A stretch of DNA of 64,000 nucleotides. Source: Prochloron sp965198675. Its GTDB lineage: Bacteria > Cyanobacteriota > Cyanobacteriia > Cyanobacteriales > Prochloraceae. The translations under genes were made by a program, and so were the position numbers. The stretch lies in NCBI GenBank assembly GCA_965198675.1, contig OZ240666.1:2790001-2854000 (forward strand), read 5' to 3'. Below the pieces are notes generated by a model. That model was not told the DNA's origin and ran no database searches. It saw nothing but the letters and a program-made list of their open reading frames with translations. How positions within the stretch are numbered: the first letter of the stretch is position 1; every line of letters begins with the position of its first letter. This document shows positions 26,713 through 35,665 of this stretch, piece after piece.

Positions 26713-27420
26713 TTACTGAATAATCTTCTCCAAAGCTGGCAAGTCGGGAATGCAGAGGACGTTTTGCTCCCGTTGAATCAATCCTTTCTTCTCCAATTTT
26801 GTCAAGACTCTAGTGACTGTCTCCCGGGCTAAACCACTCAGACTGCTCAGTTCCCGGTGAGGCAAATGGGGAATTTCTATACCTTTTGCCCCCTCTTTCC
26901 CTTGTCCCTCAGCCAGAAAGAGAATCGTATCTGCTACCCGGGACTTGCTATCAGCTTCCCGCAGCCGCAGCCGTCGATTTACTTGCCGCAGACGCTGACC
27001 CATTAATTGAGCTAACCGCAGCCCCGCTTTCGGTTCTGTGTTCATCAAGTGCAAAAAATCCTGAGCTGGAATACTGCTAATTTTGGTGGGGGTTAAAGTA
27101 ATCACATCGGTGGAACGGGGTACCCGATCGAGAGCGGCCATTTCCCCCACAACTTCTCCTTTACCGATAATATTGAGGGTGACTTCTTTGCCATCGATAT
27201 TATAAGTGCGAATTTTCACCCAGCCATCCAAAATAAAATAAACAGAGCCACCCCAGTCATTTTCCAGCAAAATCACTTGATTAGGGGGATGGTTACGAGT
27301 GACCACATGAGCAGTGGCTTTTTCCAGACTTTCGGTAGGTATGTCCATGAAAAAAGGAACGGAACTGATTAATTCCTCTATTTCAAAATTTGAATCCTTT
27401 GAGGTATATCGGTCTTCCAT
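26713..27420 (-). CDS. Crp/Fnr family transcriptional regulator
   Basis: The 235-residue regulator has a cyclic-nucleotide-binding-type beta roll (about 25-145: NDWGGSVYFILDGWVKIRTY, GEVVGEMAALDRVPRSTDV). A C-terminal winged helix (about 165-230) has the recognition helix in SGLARETVTRVLTKLEKKGL. The ligand-pocket residues of true CRP are only partly kept, so a nucleotide ligand is uncertain. It is not NtcA by sequence. It heads a two-gene operon with the DUF2232 gene and is divergent from pgsA 61 bp away. Confidence 0.9.
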   Translation of the reverse strand: MEDRYTSKDSNFEIEELISSVPFFMDIPTESLEKATAHVVTRNHPPNQVILLENDWGGSVYFILDGWVKIRTYNIDGKEVTLNIIGKGEVVGEMAALDRVPRSTDVITLTPTKISSIPAQDFLHLMNTEPKAGLRLAQLMGQRLRQVNRRLRLREADSKSRVADTILFLAEGQGKEGAKGIEIPHLPHRELSSLSGLARETVTRVLTKLEKKGLIQREQNVLCIPDLPALEKIIQ

Positions 27421-27481
27421 AGCTTAGGTAAGGGATTTAAACATTTTTCATGTATAGTACCTTCTTACGTGCTATAGACTA

Positions 27482-28054
27482 ATGATTAATCTTCCTACCC
27501 AAATCACCCTCTCTCGTCTGGTGGGGTTGCCTTTAATTCTCTATTGGCTCCAGCACCCCACTCCCACAACTCGCTGGCTTTCCTTAGGAGTTTTTCTCAT
27601 GGCTGCCCTAACTGATTGGTTAGATGGCTATTTAGCGCGGAAACTGAACCAGGTGACGGAGTTGGGCAAATTTCTCGACCCCCTAGTAGATAAGTTATTG
27701 GTGTTAGGACCGCTGCTGGCATTAATTGAATTGGGTCAAGTACCAGCTTGGGGGGTATTTCTGATTTTAGGGCGAGAGTTGGCCATCGCCGGTTGGCGGA
27801 TTAACCCCCAATTGACTGGTAATAGTACTATTTCCGGTGCTTCTATCTGGGGCAAGTTGAAAACTGTCAGTCAAATAACAGCCATCGCCCTGTTAATTGC
27901 CCCTCTCCCTATGGTTCAGACTGCTGGACTCATTGTCTTTTGGGTAGCGGTGGCCCTCACTCTCATCTCTGGTATGATTTATGTTTGGCCTTGGAGTATT
28001 TCCTCATCCAAGGAGAAATCCACCTCAGCCCTGTCACCACCAGAAGGGAGATAA
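27482..28054 (+). CDS. pgsA: CDP-diacylglycerol-glycerol-3-phosphate 3-phosphatidyltransferase
   Basis: The 190-residue membrane enzyme makes phosphatidylglycerol phosphate, the precursor of phosphatidylglycerol, a lipid needed by photosystems. The CDP-alcohol phosphatidyltransferase signature D-G-x2-A-R-x8-G-x3-D-x3-D is seen in DWLDGYLARKLNQVTELGKF followed by LDPLVDKL. Four to five hydrophobic segments flank it. The last 76 bp overlap the convergent epimerase gene, so its C-terminal tail (SSSKEKSTSALSPPEGR) is read from DNA that also encodes the other protein's end. Confidence 0.93.
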   Translation: MINLPTQITLSRLVGLPLILYWLQHPTPTTRWLSLGVFLMAALTDWLDGYLARKLNQVTELGKFLDPLVDKLLVLGPLLALIELGQVPAWGVFLILGRELAIAGWRINPQLTGNSTISGASIWGKLKTVSQITAIALLIAPLPMVQTAGLIVFWVAVALTLISGMIYVWPWSISSSKEKSTSALSPPEGR

Positions 28055-28917
28055 TCATGAAGGAAAGAGTCCTTTAACCCGGACAACAGGTCAAACCGGG
28101 GCTGCCAATTCAATTCTACCATGGCTTTGCTCACATCAGCAAAGAAGTGCTGTACCCGCATAGGGAAAGCCTTACGTTTGCCAAAGTTAAATTGTTTGGG
28201 GTCGTAATGAACTAATTGTATCTCGTCGGAGGATTTGCCTACCGCAGCACCTACGATCCGAGCCAAACCGTCAAAAGTGACGTAGCGATGGCCGGAGATA
28301 TTATAGATCTGGCCGATGGCCTTTTCGTTGCCCAAAATGGCAGCCATCGCCCGAGCTAGGTCGGCGACGTGACCCAATTGGGTTATATGGTTGCCATTTC
28401 CGGGAATAGGAAGAGGACGTCCCCGCACCAGGCGATGGAAAAACCAAGCTTCTAAGGGGTTATAATTTTGAGGACCGTAGATATAGGTAGGACGAACTGA
28501 AGTCCAAGGTAACCCTGTTTGAGCGAGATAGGTTTCTGTTTCGTATTTGCCTTTGTGACGACTGTTGGGATCTACTGGATCCCCTTCTCGATGAGGCATT
28601 TCCTCTGTGGGGAGATAGACTCCTGCGGAACTGACGTAGATAAAGTGTTGCACCCGGTTCTGAAAGATTTCTGCCAAAGGCTGAGTATCCTTTAATTGGC
28701 GACCGTTATTGTCATAAACAGCATCAAAGGTTTCCCCGGAAAGCTTTTCTTTCAGTTGGATTGGATCCAGGCGATCGCCTTTTATTTGTTTTACTCCCTC
28801 TATTGGTGCTGGTTTATTGCCCCGATTGAACAGTACCACTTCATGACCCTGCTCTACCAAAATCTTGGTTAAATAAACCCCAATAAAGCGGGTTCCCCCC
28901 ATAATTAAAATGCGCAT
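27979..28917 (-). CDS. NAD-dependent epimerase/dehydratase, CSP41-like
   Basis: The 312-residue short-chain-dehydrogenase-fold protein starts with the nucleotide-binding loop MRILIMGGTRFIGVYLTKIL. YVSSAGVYLPTEEMPHREGD follows, then the region of the YxxxK motif (SRHKGKYETETYL). It resembles the cyanobacterial relatives of chloroplast CSP41 RNA-binding epimerase-like proteins. Whether it acts on sugars or RNA is not decidable here. Its C-terminus overlaps pgsA by 76 bp on the opposite strand. Confidence 0.85.
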   Translation of the reverse strand: MRILIMGGTRFIGVYLTKILVEQGHEVVLFNRGNKPAPIEGVKQIKGDRLDPIQLKEKLSGETFDAVYDNNGRQLKDTQPLAEIFQNRVQHFIYVSSAGVYLPTEEMPHREGDPVDPNSRHKGKYETETYLAQTGLPWTSVRPTYIYGPQNYNPLEAWFFHRLVRGRPLPIPGNGNHITQLGHVADLARAMAAILGNEKAIGQIYNISGHRYVTFDGLARIVGAAVGKSSDEIQLVHYDPKQFNFGKRKAFPMRVQHFFADVSKAMVELNWQPRFDLLSGLKDSFLHDYLPSGGDRAEVDFSLDEEILQGQT

Positions 28918-28951
28918 TTTCCTTGGTTATATCTCTTTGGCATATTATTAT

Positions 28952-28984
28952 AACCGCAGATGAACGCAGATGAACGCAGATAAA
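28952..28984. repeat. GCAGATGAAC short tandem repeat
   Basis: CGCAGATGAA, CGCAGATGAA, CGCAGATAAA in tandem, 10-bp unit, in the gap between the epimerase and DUF2079 genes. Confidence 0.75.
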
Positions 28985-29005
28985 TAGGGATTATTTCAGG
29001 ATGGT

Positions 29006-30376
29006 TTAGTGCTGTTGATACAAAACAACGTCATCTCGGCGATACCTAAGTCGAAATTGTGGCATTGATTCCAGTCTTTGTACTAAACTAATAACGGTAT
29101 CTGGGGAACTAGACCAGCCAGGATGACGTATATTCAGCAAAACATATTCAAATTGACTTAAATCAACTGATTCGGAACCAGAGGTTGCTAGTTTAACTAC
29201 CGGGCGATGGGTTAAATGGGGGGCAATTTGAGCTGAAGTTAAAACACTGCCTTTCGTTTTAACTAAAGCAACTGCTTCCTTTGTACCTTGCCAGGTATCC
29301 AGGCTTTCGAGATATATGGAACCGAAATAACCAAATTTTGTCAGTGCTAAAAAAGCTACTAATGACCAAAGGATAATTCCTCTTCGAGTTTTGACCAATC
29401 CTTTACCTGCTGCAAGGGGGGAAATTACTGCTAATAAAAGAAAAGGCAATATTGGTAGTGAATACTGATGGAGCAAATCTTTTTGCGCTTGGTAATCGGT
29501 AATTAAATTTAAGACTAAGGCGGGAATTGCAGGGACTAGGGGAGTTAAATGCCTGAATGAAAGGCCCCAAATTACTGGCGACAGTAGCAGGAGGAGATAT
29601 TCTAAGTTAGGGAGGGTAAAAATTTGGCTCAGTACTATTCCTGGTTTGAGGAGCAAGTTGGTGGCGATTTCCAGAACAGAGTCTCCTAAAAAATTATAAC
29701 GTGCCACTGCGGCTGCTTCTGCGCCACTAAAGGAGGGGATAATTACCTGAGTAGCGATTAAAAACCAAGCAATACCAGCAAAAAGAGCCATGGCTCCAGA
29801 GAAACGCTTTTTCTCAAAGACTAGCAACCAGAACCCCATTGCTGCTACAGTCAAGGACAATACTTCCTTGCAACTCAAAATCAAGATTAAAGCTAAACCA
29901 AACCACCACCCATTACCGAGTCGCGCTGCTAATATTGCTCCTAATATACTAGGTAATGCTATTACTTCTGGATGAAAGTCGAATAAATTGATATTGAAAA
30001 CCAGGGGATAAAGCAGATAAACTATTGCCATAGTTGTGGCTTGTTTTTCCCCCAAACCTGCATGACGTGCTAGATACCATGTTGGTGATGCTCCCAGGGA
30101 CAAGGATATTGCTTGTACTGCAAATAACCAGCTAATATGGGGGTAGATTTTGTAGAGCAAAGCGAGGGGGTAGAGTATTAATCTAACATGGTTTCCAAAT
30201 TCGTGAACACCTAAGAAAGATGAAACAGGTGACTCTCCTTGGCTAATTAAATATACTGCTTGGTCAAGAATTCCCAAATCCAAAGCAGTTGATTGAAACA
30301 GGGCATGTCGTAAACTGCTGCTGGCAAATAAAATGATAGTACTAATGGCGATCGTCCAAGTTAAATGTTTCTGCAT
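29006..30376 (-). CDS. DUF2079 family polytopic membrane protein
   Basis: About 456 residues from MQKHLTWTIAISTIILFASS. It has about nine hydrophobic segments, with ALDLGILDQAVYLISQGESP, SFLGVHEFGNHVRLILYPLA and FDFHPEVIALPSILGA characteristic of DUF2079, thought to be distant GT-C glycosyltransferase relatives. Before the IS630 insertion the upstream glycosyltransferase frame would have ended at 30342, overlapping this start by about 35 bp. The two were therefore a translationally coupled pair. The IS now separates them. Confidence 0.85.
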   Translation of the reverse strand: MQKHLTWTIAISTIILFASSSLRHALFQSTALDLGILDQAVYLISQGESPVSSFLGVHEFGNHVRLILYPLALLYKIYPHISWLFAVQAISLSLGASPTWYLARHAGLGEKQATTMAIVYLLYPLVFNINLFDFHPEVIALPSILGAILAARLGNGWWFGLALILILSCKEVLSLTVAAMGFWLLVFEKKRFSGAMALFAGIAWFLIATQVIIPSFSGAEAAAVARYNFLGDSVLEIATNLLLKPGIVLSQIFTLPNLEYLLLLLSPVIWGLSFRHLTPLVPAIPALVLNLITDYQAQKDLLHQYSLPILPFLLLAVISPLAAGKGLVKTRRGIILWSLVAFLALTKFGYFGSIYLESLDTWQGTKEAVALVKTKGSVLTSAQIAPHLTHRPVVKLATSGSESVDLSQFEYVLLNIRHPGWSSSPDTVISLVQRLESMPQFRLRYRRDDVVLYQQH

Positions 30377-30441
30377 CAAAACCTACTTTTTCTTTTACAG
30401 TATATGTGGGTCTTCCTTTTACTTCATCGTATATAGCGAGC

Positions 30442-31543
30442 CTAAATGATTTGTGCAAACACATCGTATCGTTCCAATCTCTCCGGATTGAAAAGTTTGA
30501 GAGCCAAAAATAGCTTGAACAATCTTTTCACAACTGTAAAATTTTTACATTTGTAATAAAAACGCTTCAAAAAATTCTTGGCTTGTAACCAAATTCCCTC
30601 TACAGGATTTTCTTCCGGACTATAAGGAGCAAACAATTCACAAGTAATCAACCATTCATCTTTGGCTAATCCATCATTATATTTGGCTAAGATTTTTTTC
30701 ATTTCCTCTCCTTTATGATATGACGCACCATCCCAAAGTAACATAATTTGTTGGTTAGGATGACGATTCTTTATCTCTTCAACAAATTTCACAGTATTTT
30801 GTCCATTGCCGCTGGGATAAGGACAAACAATAAATTCATTATTCCAAATGTTTAAAGCACCATAGTAAGTTTGTCTAGCTCTATAATTATCAATCTTAAC
30901 AATTTCTCGTTTTTTTTGTCTCCCCAAAGGTAACCACAAATCTCATCGCCTTGAAGGTGACACTCATCTAAAGCATATACCACAAGTTTTTCAGCTTTTA
31001 TCTTATCGAGGCGGGCCGCGCTACCGCGCGGATCCGGTGTACCACCGGATCGCGTAATATAGCAGCTAATTCTTTATTTCTTTCTTTGATACGAGCTGGA
31101 TTTTTTCTGGGATTTTCTTTATTGTCTTTCTGCCATGTTAAATTGGCGTTTCGCAAGATTTGATAATAACTCTCTTTTGACCTAAATAGGACATCATATT
31201 CTTCTATAAGATGTCTTTCTAATTCAGAAATGTTACGTCTTTCTGGTGGCTGGAGCCATTTTATAATTTCTTTTTTTTGCTCCCTAGTTAGGTAACTTCT
31301 TGAACCTTGATGTCCCAGGCTTAATCCCGATACACCTTGTAGCAAATATTTTCTCTGTGTTTGGGCAATAAAGCTTGTTGAAACACCTAAACTTACTTCA
31401 ATACTTTTATAATCCAACCCCAATAATCTCAATTTTACTGCTTGTACTCTTTTCCATTCTTTTAAATTCTTAGTGTTGTGAATAAACTCATTCAATTCCT
31501 GTATTTTAGTAAAGTTAGGATGATTCTTATCATTCATTAACAT
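30442..31543 (-). pseudogene. IS630-family transposase, interrupted
   Basis: The N-terminal part (31543 to about 31055) has the helix-turn-helix region (LLGLDYKSIEVSLGVSTSFI, TREQKKEIIKWLQP). A family-C palindrome (31010-31055) then replaces and shifts the frame after KELAAIL. The DDE domain follows (ALDECHLQGDEICGYLWG, then LLWDGASYHKG with Asp, and PYSPEENPVEGIW with Glu). Between the last two parts there is an additional -1 shift at an A AAA AAC heptamer (about 30909-30916), a canonical slippery site. That one may be programmed as in relatives; the palindrome is a real lesion. Confidence 0.8.
31010..31055. repeat. GATCC-containing palindrome family C, copy 3 (in transposase)
   Basis: GCGGGCCGCGCTACCGCGCG is followed by GATCCGGTGTACCACCGGAT: two hairpins, matching 12239-12285. 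The IS carrying it is thus an element within an element. Confidence 0.78.
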
Positions 31544-31619
31544 GATTTTATCCTCTTTTTGTTTGGTTTGAAGGCATCATAGCACAAAAGTCACGATTTG
31601 CACAAATGATTTAGACGCG

Positions 31620-32501
31620 CTATATTCTGCCGACGTACTCCCCTAAAATACCAAGGCAAATGAGCTGCACTGCACCAAGAAAGAAAATACCCATGGCAAT
31701 CATAGCATAGCCCACTAATTGAGTGGATGGTTGGTAGAGACGCCAGTACAAAATTAACATCATCATCAATAATGCTACCCCAGCAGCTACCAAACCTAAA
31801 TAGGTGGCCAGTTTTAGGGGTTTACGAGAAAGAGAGACAACCCCGTCTATGGCTAAAACTAAAGACTTGCTAAAAGTATATTTCACAACCCCTGCAAACC
31901 TGGGGTCTCTTTGAAATTTTACCGCTGTTTGGGGGAAACCTACCCAAGCGCGTAAACCCCGAATATAGCGATTTCTTTCTGGCATAGAATTGAGGAGATC
32001 TACTACTTGTCGGGACATTAAGCAAAAATCTCCCGTGTCTGTGGGAATATTTACATCAACTAAACGTTTGAGGAAGCGGTAAAAAATATAAGCCATGGTT
32101 CGCTTGAACCAATTTTCTTGACGACGAGTTATCCTTTGACCATAGACCACATGATAGCCTTGACGCCATTTTTCAATCAGCTCGGGGATAATTTCCGGCG
32201 GATCTTGCAAGTCAGCGTCCATGACAATAATAGCTTCACCTTGAGCAAAGTTTAATCCAGCAGTAACGGCAATTTGATGACCGAAATTCCTGGCTAAACT
32301 GAGATAACGAACCCGAGAGTCTTGGCGGCGTATTTCTGCCATTAGTTGCAAGGAGCGATCTCTGCTGCCATCATCTACGAAAATTAACTCAGCTTCGTGT
32401 TCCAGTGGTTCTATTACCTTCACCAAGCGTCCATATAGTTCGCCGATGTTGTCTTCTTCGTTGTAAATCGGAATGACAATTGAATAAATGGTCTTGTTCA
32501 T
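31620..32501 (-). pseudogene. Family 2 glycosyltransferase (polyprenyl-phosphate type) truncated by IS630
   Basis: From MNKTIYSIVIPIYNEEDNIG at 32501 the GT2 domain shows FVDDGSRDRS and the DADLQDPPEIIPEL motif, then two C-terminal membrane helices (LATYLGLVAAGVALLMMMLI, YAMIAMGIFFLGAVQLICLG). This is the arrangement of dolichol/undecaprenyl-phosphate glycosyltransferases such as GtrB or ArnC. It ends EYVGRI-stop, where the stop (TAG) comes from the IS630 end. The missing tail YDEVKGRPTYTVKEKVGF is found across the IS at 30431-30342. The earlier in-frame starts upstream are repeat DNA. The truncated product may retain activity because only about 29 residues are lost. Confidence 0.88.
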
Positions 32502-32522
32502 GAAAATTTTCAGTCGTTGGAA

Positions 32523-32551
32523 ACCCCGTCTCTTTAGAGCGGGGAGGAAAA
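32523..32551 (+). repeat. Solo right-end-like hairpin
   Basis: CCCCG-TCTCTTTAGAG-CGGGG then AGGA. It resembles the terminal hairpins of the TnpB elements (CCCCGC...GCGGGG-AGGATGTCAA) but no tnpB is attached. Confidence 0.5.
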
Positions 32552-32640
32552 CGTTTAGCGGCTTTAGCCGCAGTGTCCCCGATGGGGGTGGGGGAAATTG
32601 TTGTCTCCCCCAAACCTCCAATTCGGTCGTAAAGTTGGCT

Positions 32641-32696
32641 TCGCCGTCTTGCCTCGCTTTCCAGCTCGAATTCGATTCGAGCTGGGTCGAGGCGCA
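32641..32696. repeat. Palindrome family D, copy 1
   Basis: CGTCTTGCCTCGCTTTCCAG is followed by CTCGAATTCGATTCGAG and CTGGGTCGAGGCG. Same layout as 37055-37107 and 47868-47918 (CTTGGTGCGCTTTCC / GGGTCGCACCG). Confidence 0.7.
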
Positions 32697-32832
32697 AAGT
32701 TATCGGTCGGTACTTTCCCGGCAGCACTGCCTTACCCTTCGTAAAGCTGTTTAACCACCCGGTTCTAGAGCCTGAGACTAGCACGCATCCCAGGGTAGGT
32801 CTTTAACTCTTGCCGATAACGTAGTCAGTTAA

Positions 32833-32899
32833 GTAGGATGCGTTAGCACACGTCTGGAGAAGTGTTTAAAGCTGACAGCTATGGCGTAACGCATCCTAC
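32833..32899. repeat. TAGGATGCGTTA palindrome family B
   Basis: Arms GTAGGATGCGTTAGC and GCGTAACGCATCCTAC. It interrupts the element scar that is otherwise shared with 55740-55860. Confidence 0.85.
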
Positions 32900-32925
32900 G
32901 GCTGGTCAGCTATCCTATGAGGGAG

Positions 32926-32966
32926 GCACGAAGCCCCGCCTCTTCAGAGCGGGGTGCTGACATTTC
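32926..32966 (+). repeat. Solo right-end-like hairpin ending GTGCTGACA
   Basis: GCCCCGCCTCTTCAGAGCGG is followed by GGTGCTGACA. A close relative lies at 55829-55856. Confidence 0.55.
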
Positions 32967-33091
32967 TCAAGGTAAGGGGGCACCGCAAGGAGATACCTTA
33001 CGTGGTCGCCCCCATGTTAGAATTATCAATATTACTCAATTATCCCATTTATCGCACCAGAGAGCTAGGGAACGTTTCCGGAAATCATCTT

Positions 33092-33231
33092 TATGACCAG
33101 AAAGATCCACGACGAGTTAGCGAAAAACTATCTCGAAACGCTCTTACAGCTATGCAGGGGAAGTAACAACAGCAGTCAGAATCCGCTCGGAAGCGCGGGA
33201 AATAGATGTTGTGTTCCAACCATCAAATCCA
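33092..33231 (+). pseudogene. N-terminal fragment of a DUF4351/Rpn-type (PD-D/EXK-like) protein
   Basis: MTRKIHDELAKNYLETLLQ opens at 33092. After a one-base shift, GEVTTAVRIRSEAREIDVVF-QPSNP follows in the next frame. This joined sequence matches the start of a large cyanobacterial family of Rpn/DUF4351 putative nuclease-like proteins. Only about 45 codons remain. Confidence 0.55.
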
Positions 33232-33237
33232 TAAAAC

Positions 33238-33324
33238 AGTTACCAGTCCTGCTCATGCCAACCGGGGCAGTCAGGCAGTGACCAGTTACCAGTCCTGCTC
33301 ATGCCAACCGGGGCAGTCAGGCAG
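33238..33324. repeat. 45-bp direct repeat, two copies
   Basis: CAGTTACCAGTCCTGCTCAT followed by GCCAACCGGGGCAGTCAGGC occurs at 33238-33279 and again at 33283-33324, joined by heptamer-like TGACCAGTTACC. Confidence 0.8.
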
Positions 33325-33539
33325 TTACCAGTTACCTTCCACCAATAAGTGGTTTGCCACCAAATAAGTGGTGGGGGCCTCAAACCCAAGGTTGAGCTGC
33401 TACCATGGTACGTGATTACTGAAAGGTGAGGAGTATACACTAGGAGCAGGATGCTTGGAAACTTGCACGCCCGTTACTGCGAGAGGGAAAACCTGGCTGG
33501 TCTACCTATCACGGCAGTCCTATTTAAAGGTTGTTAAAG

Positions 33540-34331
33540 ATGAAATATCAACTAATTACCATTACAATTATCACACTCCTTACTCAAAACGCTGCTCATG
33601 CTGTTAGTACTAGTATTTTACAGCCCGTTTCTGTTACTTCAGGTGCAGGTCATAATCACGATAACGCACCAGAAAATTTAATTGGCCAAGAAGGATTAAT
33701 ATCAAAATATGAAAGTGCAATAACCTCTTGGGATACTATTGATGACTTTAGGCATCTGGACGAAGATTACTGGCAAGCAGACGTACCTCGGGACCCAAAC
33801 CGAGGAGAGTCTTTCCCATACCCACTAACTTTTGACCTGGGTTCTGAATACATTATTCATGGAATAGCTTTGTGGAATGGCGTTCGGTCTCGAGGCGTAG
33901 TAGATTTCGAGGTGTACGCTGATGACAATAATAATTTGAATGACGAAAAAGAAGAGTCACAATTCAGTTTATTCCAAGAAACAGAAACAATGACCACACC
34001 ACCAATGACCACATTTACGACAGCACCACTAAATACCGTGTCTGTTCCAGTTCAAACATTTTCTTTTGATTCCCCCATGAGAACTCAATTTATTCACATG
34101 AATCTTCTGTCGAATCAAAATGTCCAGGGGAATTTCGATATTACAGAAATATATGAAATAGCTTTTGAATCATCACCCGTACCTATTGAGTTTGGTCCCA
34201 TACCAGAAGTCATTGGTTTTCCCGTACCTTTTGAGTTTGGTCCCATACCAGGAATCATTGGTTTTATAGCAGCAATGGGGATAAACTATTTCCGGTTTTT
34301 TTTAAGAGATAGAAAAGACAGTGACGATTGA
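33540..34331 (+). CDS. Secreted protein with discoidin-like domain and C-terminal anchor
   Basis: About 263 residues from MKYQLITITIITLLTQNAAH, a signal peptide with cleavage near AHA-V. The body has a carbohydrate-binding-like (F5/8 type C-like) pattern: PENLIGQEGLISKYESAITS, PLTFDLGSEYIIHGIALWNG and DITEIYEIAFES. The C-terminus has a duplicated PVPxEFGPIP motif, a hydrophobic segment and a basic end (RFFLRDRK), like cyanobacterial PEP-CTERM-type sorting tails. The stop TGA is formed with the right end of the TnpB element, so the final residues may differ from the ancestral ones. Confidence 0.65.
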   Translation: MKYQLITITIITLLTQNAAHAVSTSILQPVSVTSGAGHNHDNAPENLIGQEGLISKYESAITSWDTIDDFRHLDEDYWQADVPRDPNRGESFPYPLTFDLGSEYIIHGIALWNGVRSRGVVDFEVYADDNNNLNDEKEESQFSLFQETETMTTPPMTTFTTAPLNTVSVPVQTFSFDSPMRTQFIHMNLLSNQNVQGNFDITEIYEIAFESSPVPIEFGPIPEVIGFPVPFEFGPIPGIIGFIAAMGINYFRFFLRDRKDSDD

Positions 34332-34432
34332 CATCCTCCCGCCGCTAACCCTACGGGTATAGCGGGGGATTCCCATATCGCTATGAGAGTTTCCTCTTTC
34401 GACGAGTTCCCTTACTTTGCAGTATTTCCACC

Positions 34433-34467
34433 CCTGCTCCTGCGCTGCCGCGCCTGAGCAGGAGCAG
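34433..34467. repeat. CCTGCTC(AGG)CGCGGC palindrome
   Basis: CCTGCTCCTGCGCTGCCGCG then CCTGAGCAGGAGCAG. Relatives are at 14424-14453 and 61065-61090, and a piece at 55688-55706. Confidence 0.7.
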
Positions 34468-34812
34468 AGGGGGTTCTCTCCAGAGGCGTTACTTTCCCTG
34501 TGCCCCAGGGTAGTTTTAGATTTCTCTAATGCCTTGGATAAGATGTTGATTGCAGCGTTCTCATCCCGGTCAGCTTGATATCCACAATAGGGGCATACAT
34601 GAGTCCTGGTACTTAATGACTTCAAAACCTTCTGACTGCAACTAGAGCAGTTCTGGGAAGTATATCTTGGGTCAACTGCTATCACGTCAACCCTATAGAT
34701 ATTACCGAAGTATTCGAGCCACTCGCGGAAGCGATACCAGGCCGCATCATTAATAGATTTGGCTAGACTGTGGTTCTTAACCATATTGCGCACTCTCAGA
34801 TCTTCAATCGCT

Positions 34813-34856
34813 ACCCACCCCCGTAGCCCCCTCCCGGGAGGGGGTTGGGGGTGGGT
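34813..34856. repeat. GC-rich palindrome family A (in tnpB)
   Basis: ACCCACCCCCGTAGCCCCCT centred on CCCGGGAGG and ending GGGGGTGGGT. Confidence 0.85.
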
Positions 34857-35591
34857 ATGACGCGCAGGGCCAACTTACAGACCCAATCATTACGTCTGCG
34901 GGAAACCTTGAGATGCGCTCTCTCCAGCCGATTCCTAGCTTTAGAACGGTTAGTGCTGCCCTTTTTTGTTCGAGATAAACGCCGTTGTAGTTTCTTGATG
35001 CGCCGTTCACCCTTTCTTAAAAACCTTGGGTTATCAACTTTATTACCGTGGGAATCTGTGTAGAAATGGTTTAAACCAACGTCGAGCCCGGTTTGTTTAT
35101 TACATAGCTCTTTATTCTCTTTCCTTGAGTGGTCAATTACAAATTGGGCATAGTAGCCATCATGCCTCCTAACTACTCGTACTCGTTTAATCTGTTTCAG
35201 TTGATAGTAGTGGAGGTCACGACTTCCCCATAGTCTGAAATTCCCAGCCTTAAACTTATCGGAAAAAGTTAAGTATTTACGGTCTTTCGAGAGCTTCCAC
35301 CCACTAGTTTTGTACTCAACAGACGCTCTAACCTGGTACTTTTTAAACCTTGGGTAGCCCTTCTTACCGGGTATCTTTGATTTACAGTTTGAATAGAATC
35401 TCTCAATCGCTACCCAGGCTCTTTCAGCGTGGGCTTGCCTGGCCTGAGAGTTTAGTTTATTTGCCCATGGAAATTCTGGGTTATCAGATAGGATTTTGCA
35501 GTACTTACAGGCATCATTACGGGTTTTAACCTCACCATCTATCCACGCTCTAATAATACTGTTCCGAACGAATCTACCAGTACGTATGGCT

Positions 35592-35665
35592 ACCCACCCC
35601 CCAACCCCACCCACCCCTACCCCCTCCCAGGAGGGGAACCCGGGAGGGGGGCAAGGGGGGTGGGT
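35592..35665. repeat. GC-rich palindrome family A, composite (in tnpB)
   Basis: Two family-A units appear merged: ACCCACCCCCCAACCCCACC, then CACCCCTACCCCCTCCCAGG and a G-rich return arm ending GGGTGGGT. Confidence 0.8.

Larger units (their letters stand above)
30434..31622 (-). mobile_element. IS630-family insertion sequence (about 1.19 kb)
   Basis: Imperfect terminal inverted repeats: TAGCGAGCCTAAATGATTTG at the left and, reversed, TAGCGCGTCTAAATCATTTG at the right. TA dinucleotides flank both ends (30432-30433 and 31623-31624), the expected IS630 target duplication. It sits inside the GT2 glycosyltransferase gene. Removing it with one TA restores the reading frame exactly. Confidence 0.88.
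32502..33091. other. Repeat-filled region without a gene
   Basis: Contains an RE-like hairpin (32523-32551), a family-D palindrome (32641-32696), a family-B palindrome (32833-32899) and another RE-like hairpin (32926-32966). The stretch 32740-32966 shares a layout with 55715-55860 (GCAGCACTGCC, CTTGCCGATAACGTAG, GGCTGGTCAGCTA, then the hairpin and GTGCTGACA). It appears to be the scar of a transposon right end without its gene. Confidence 0.6.
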
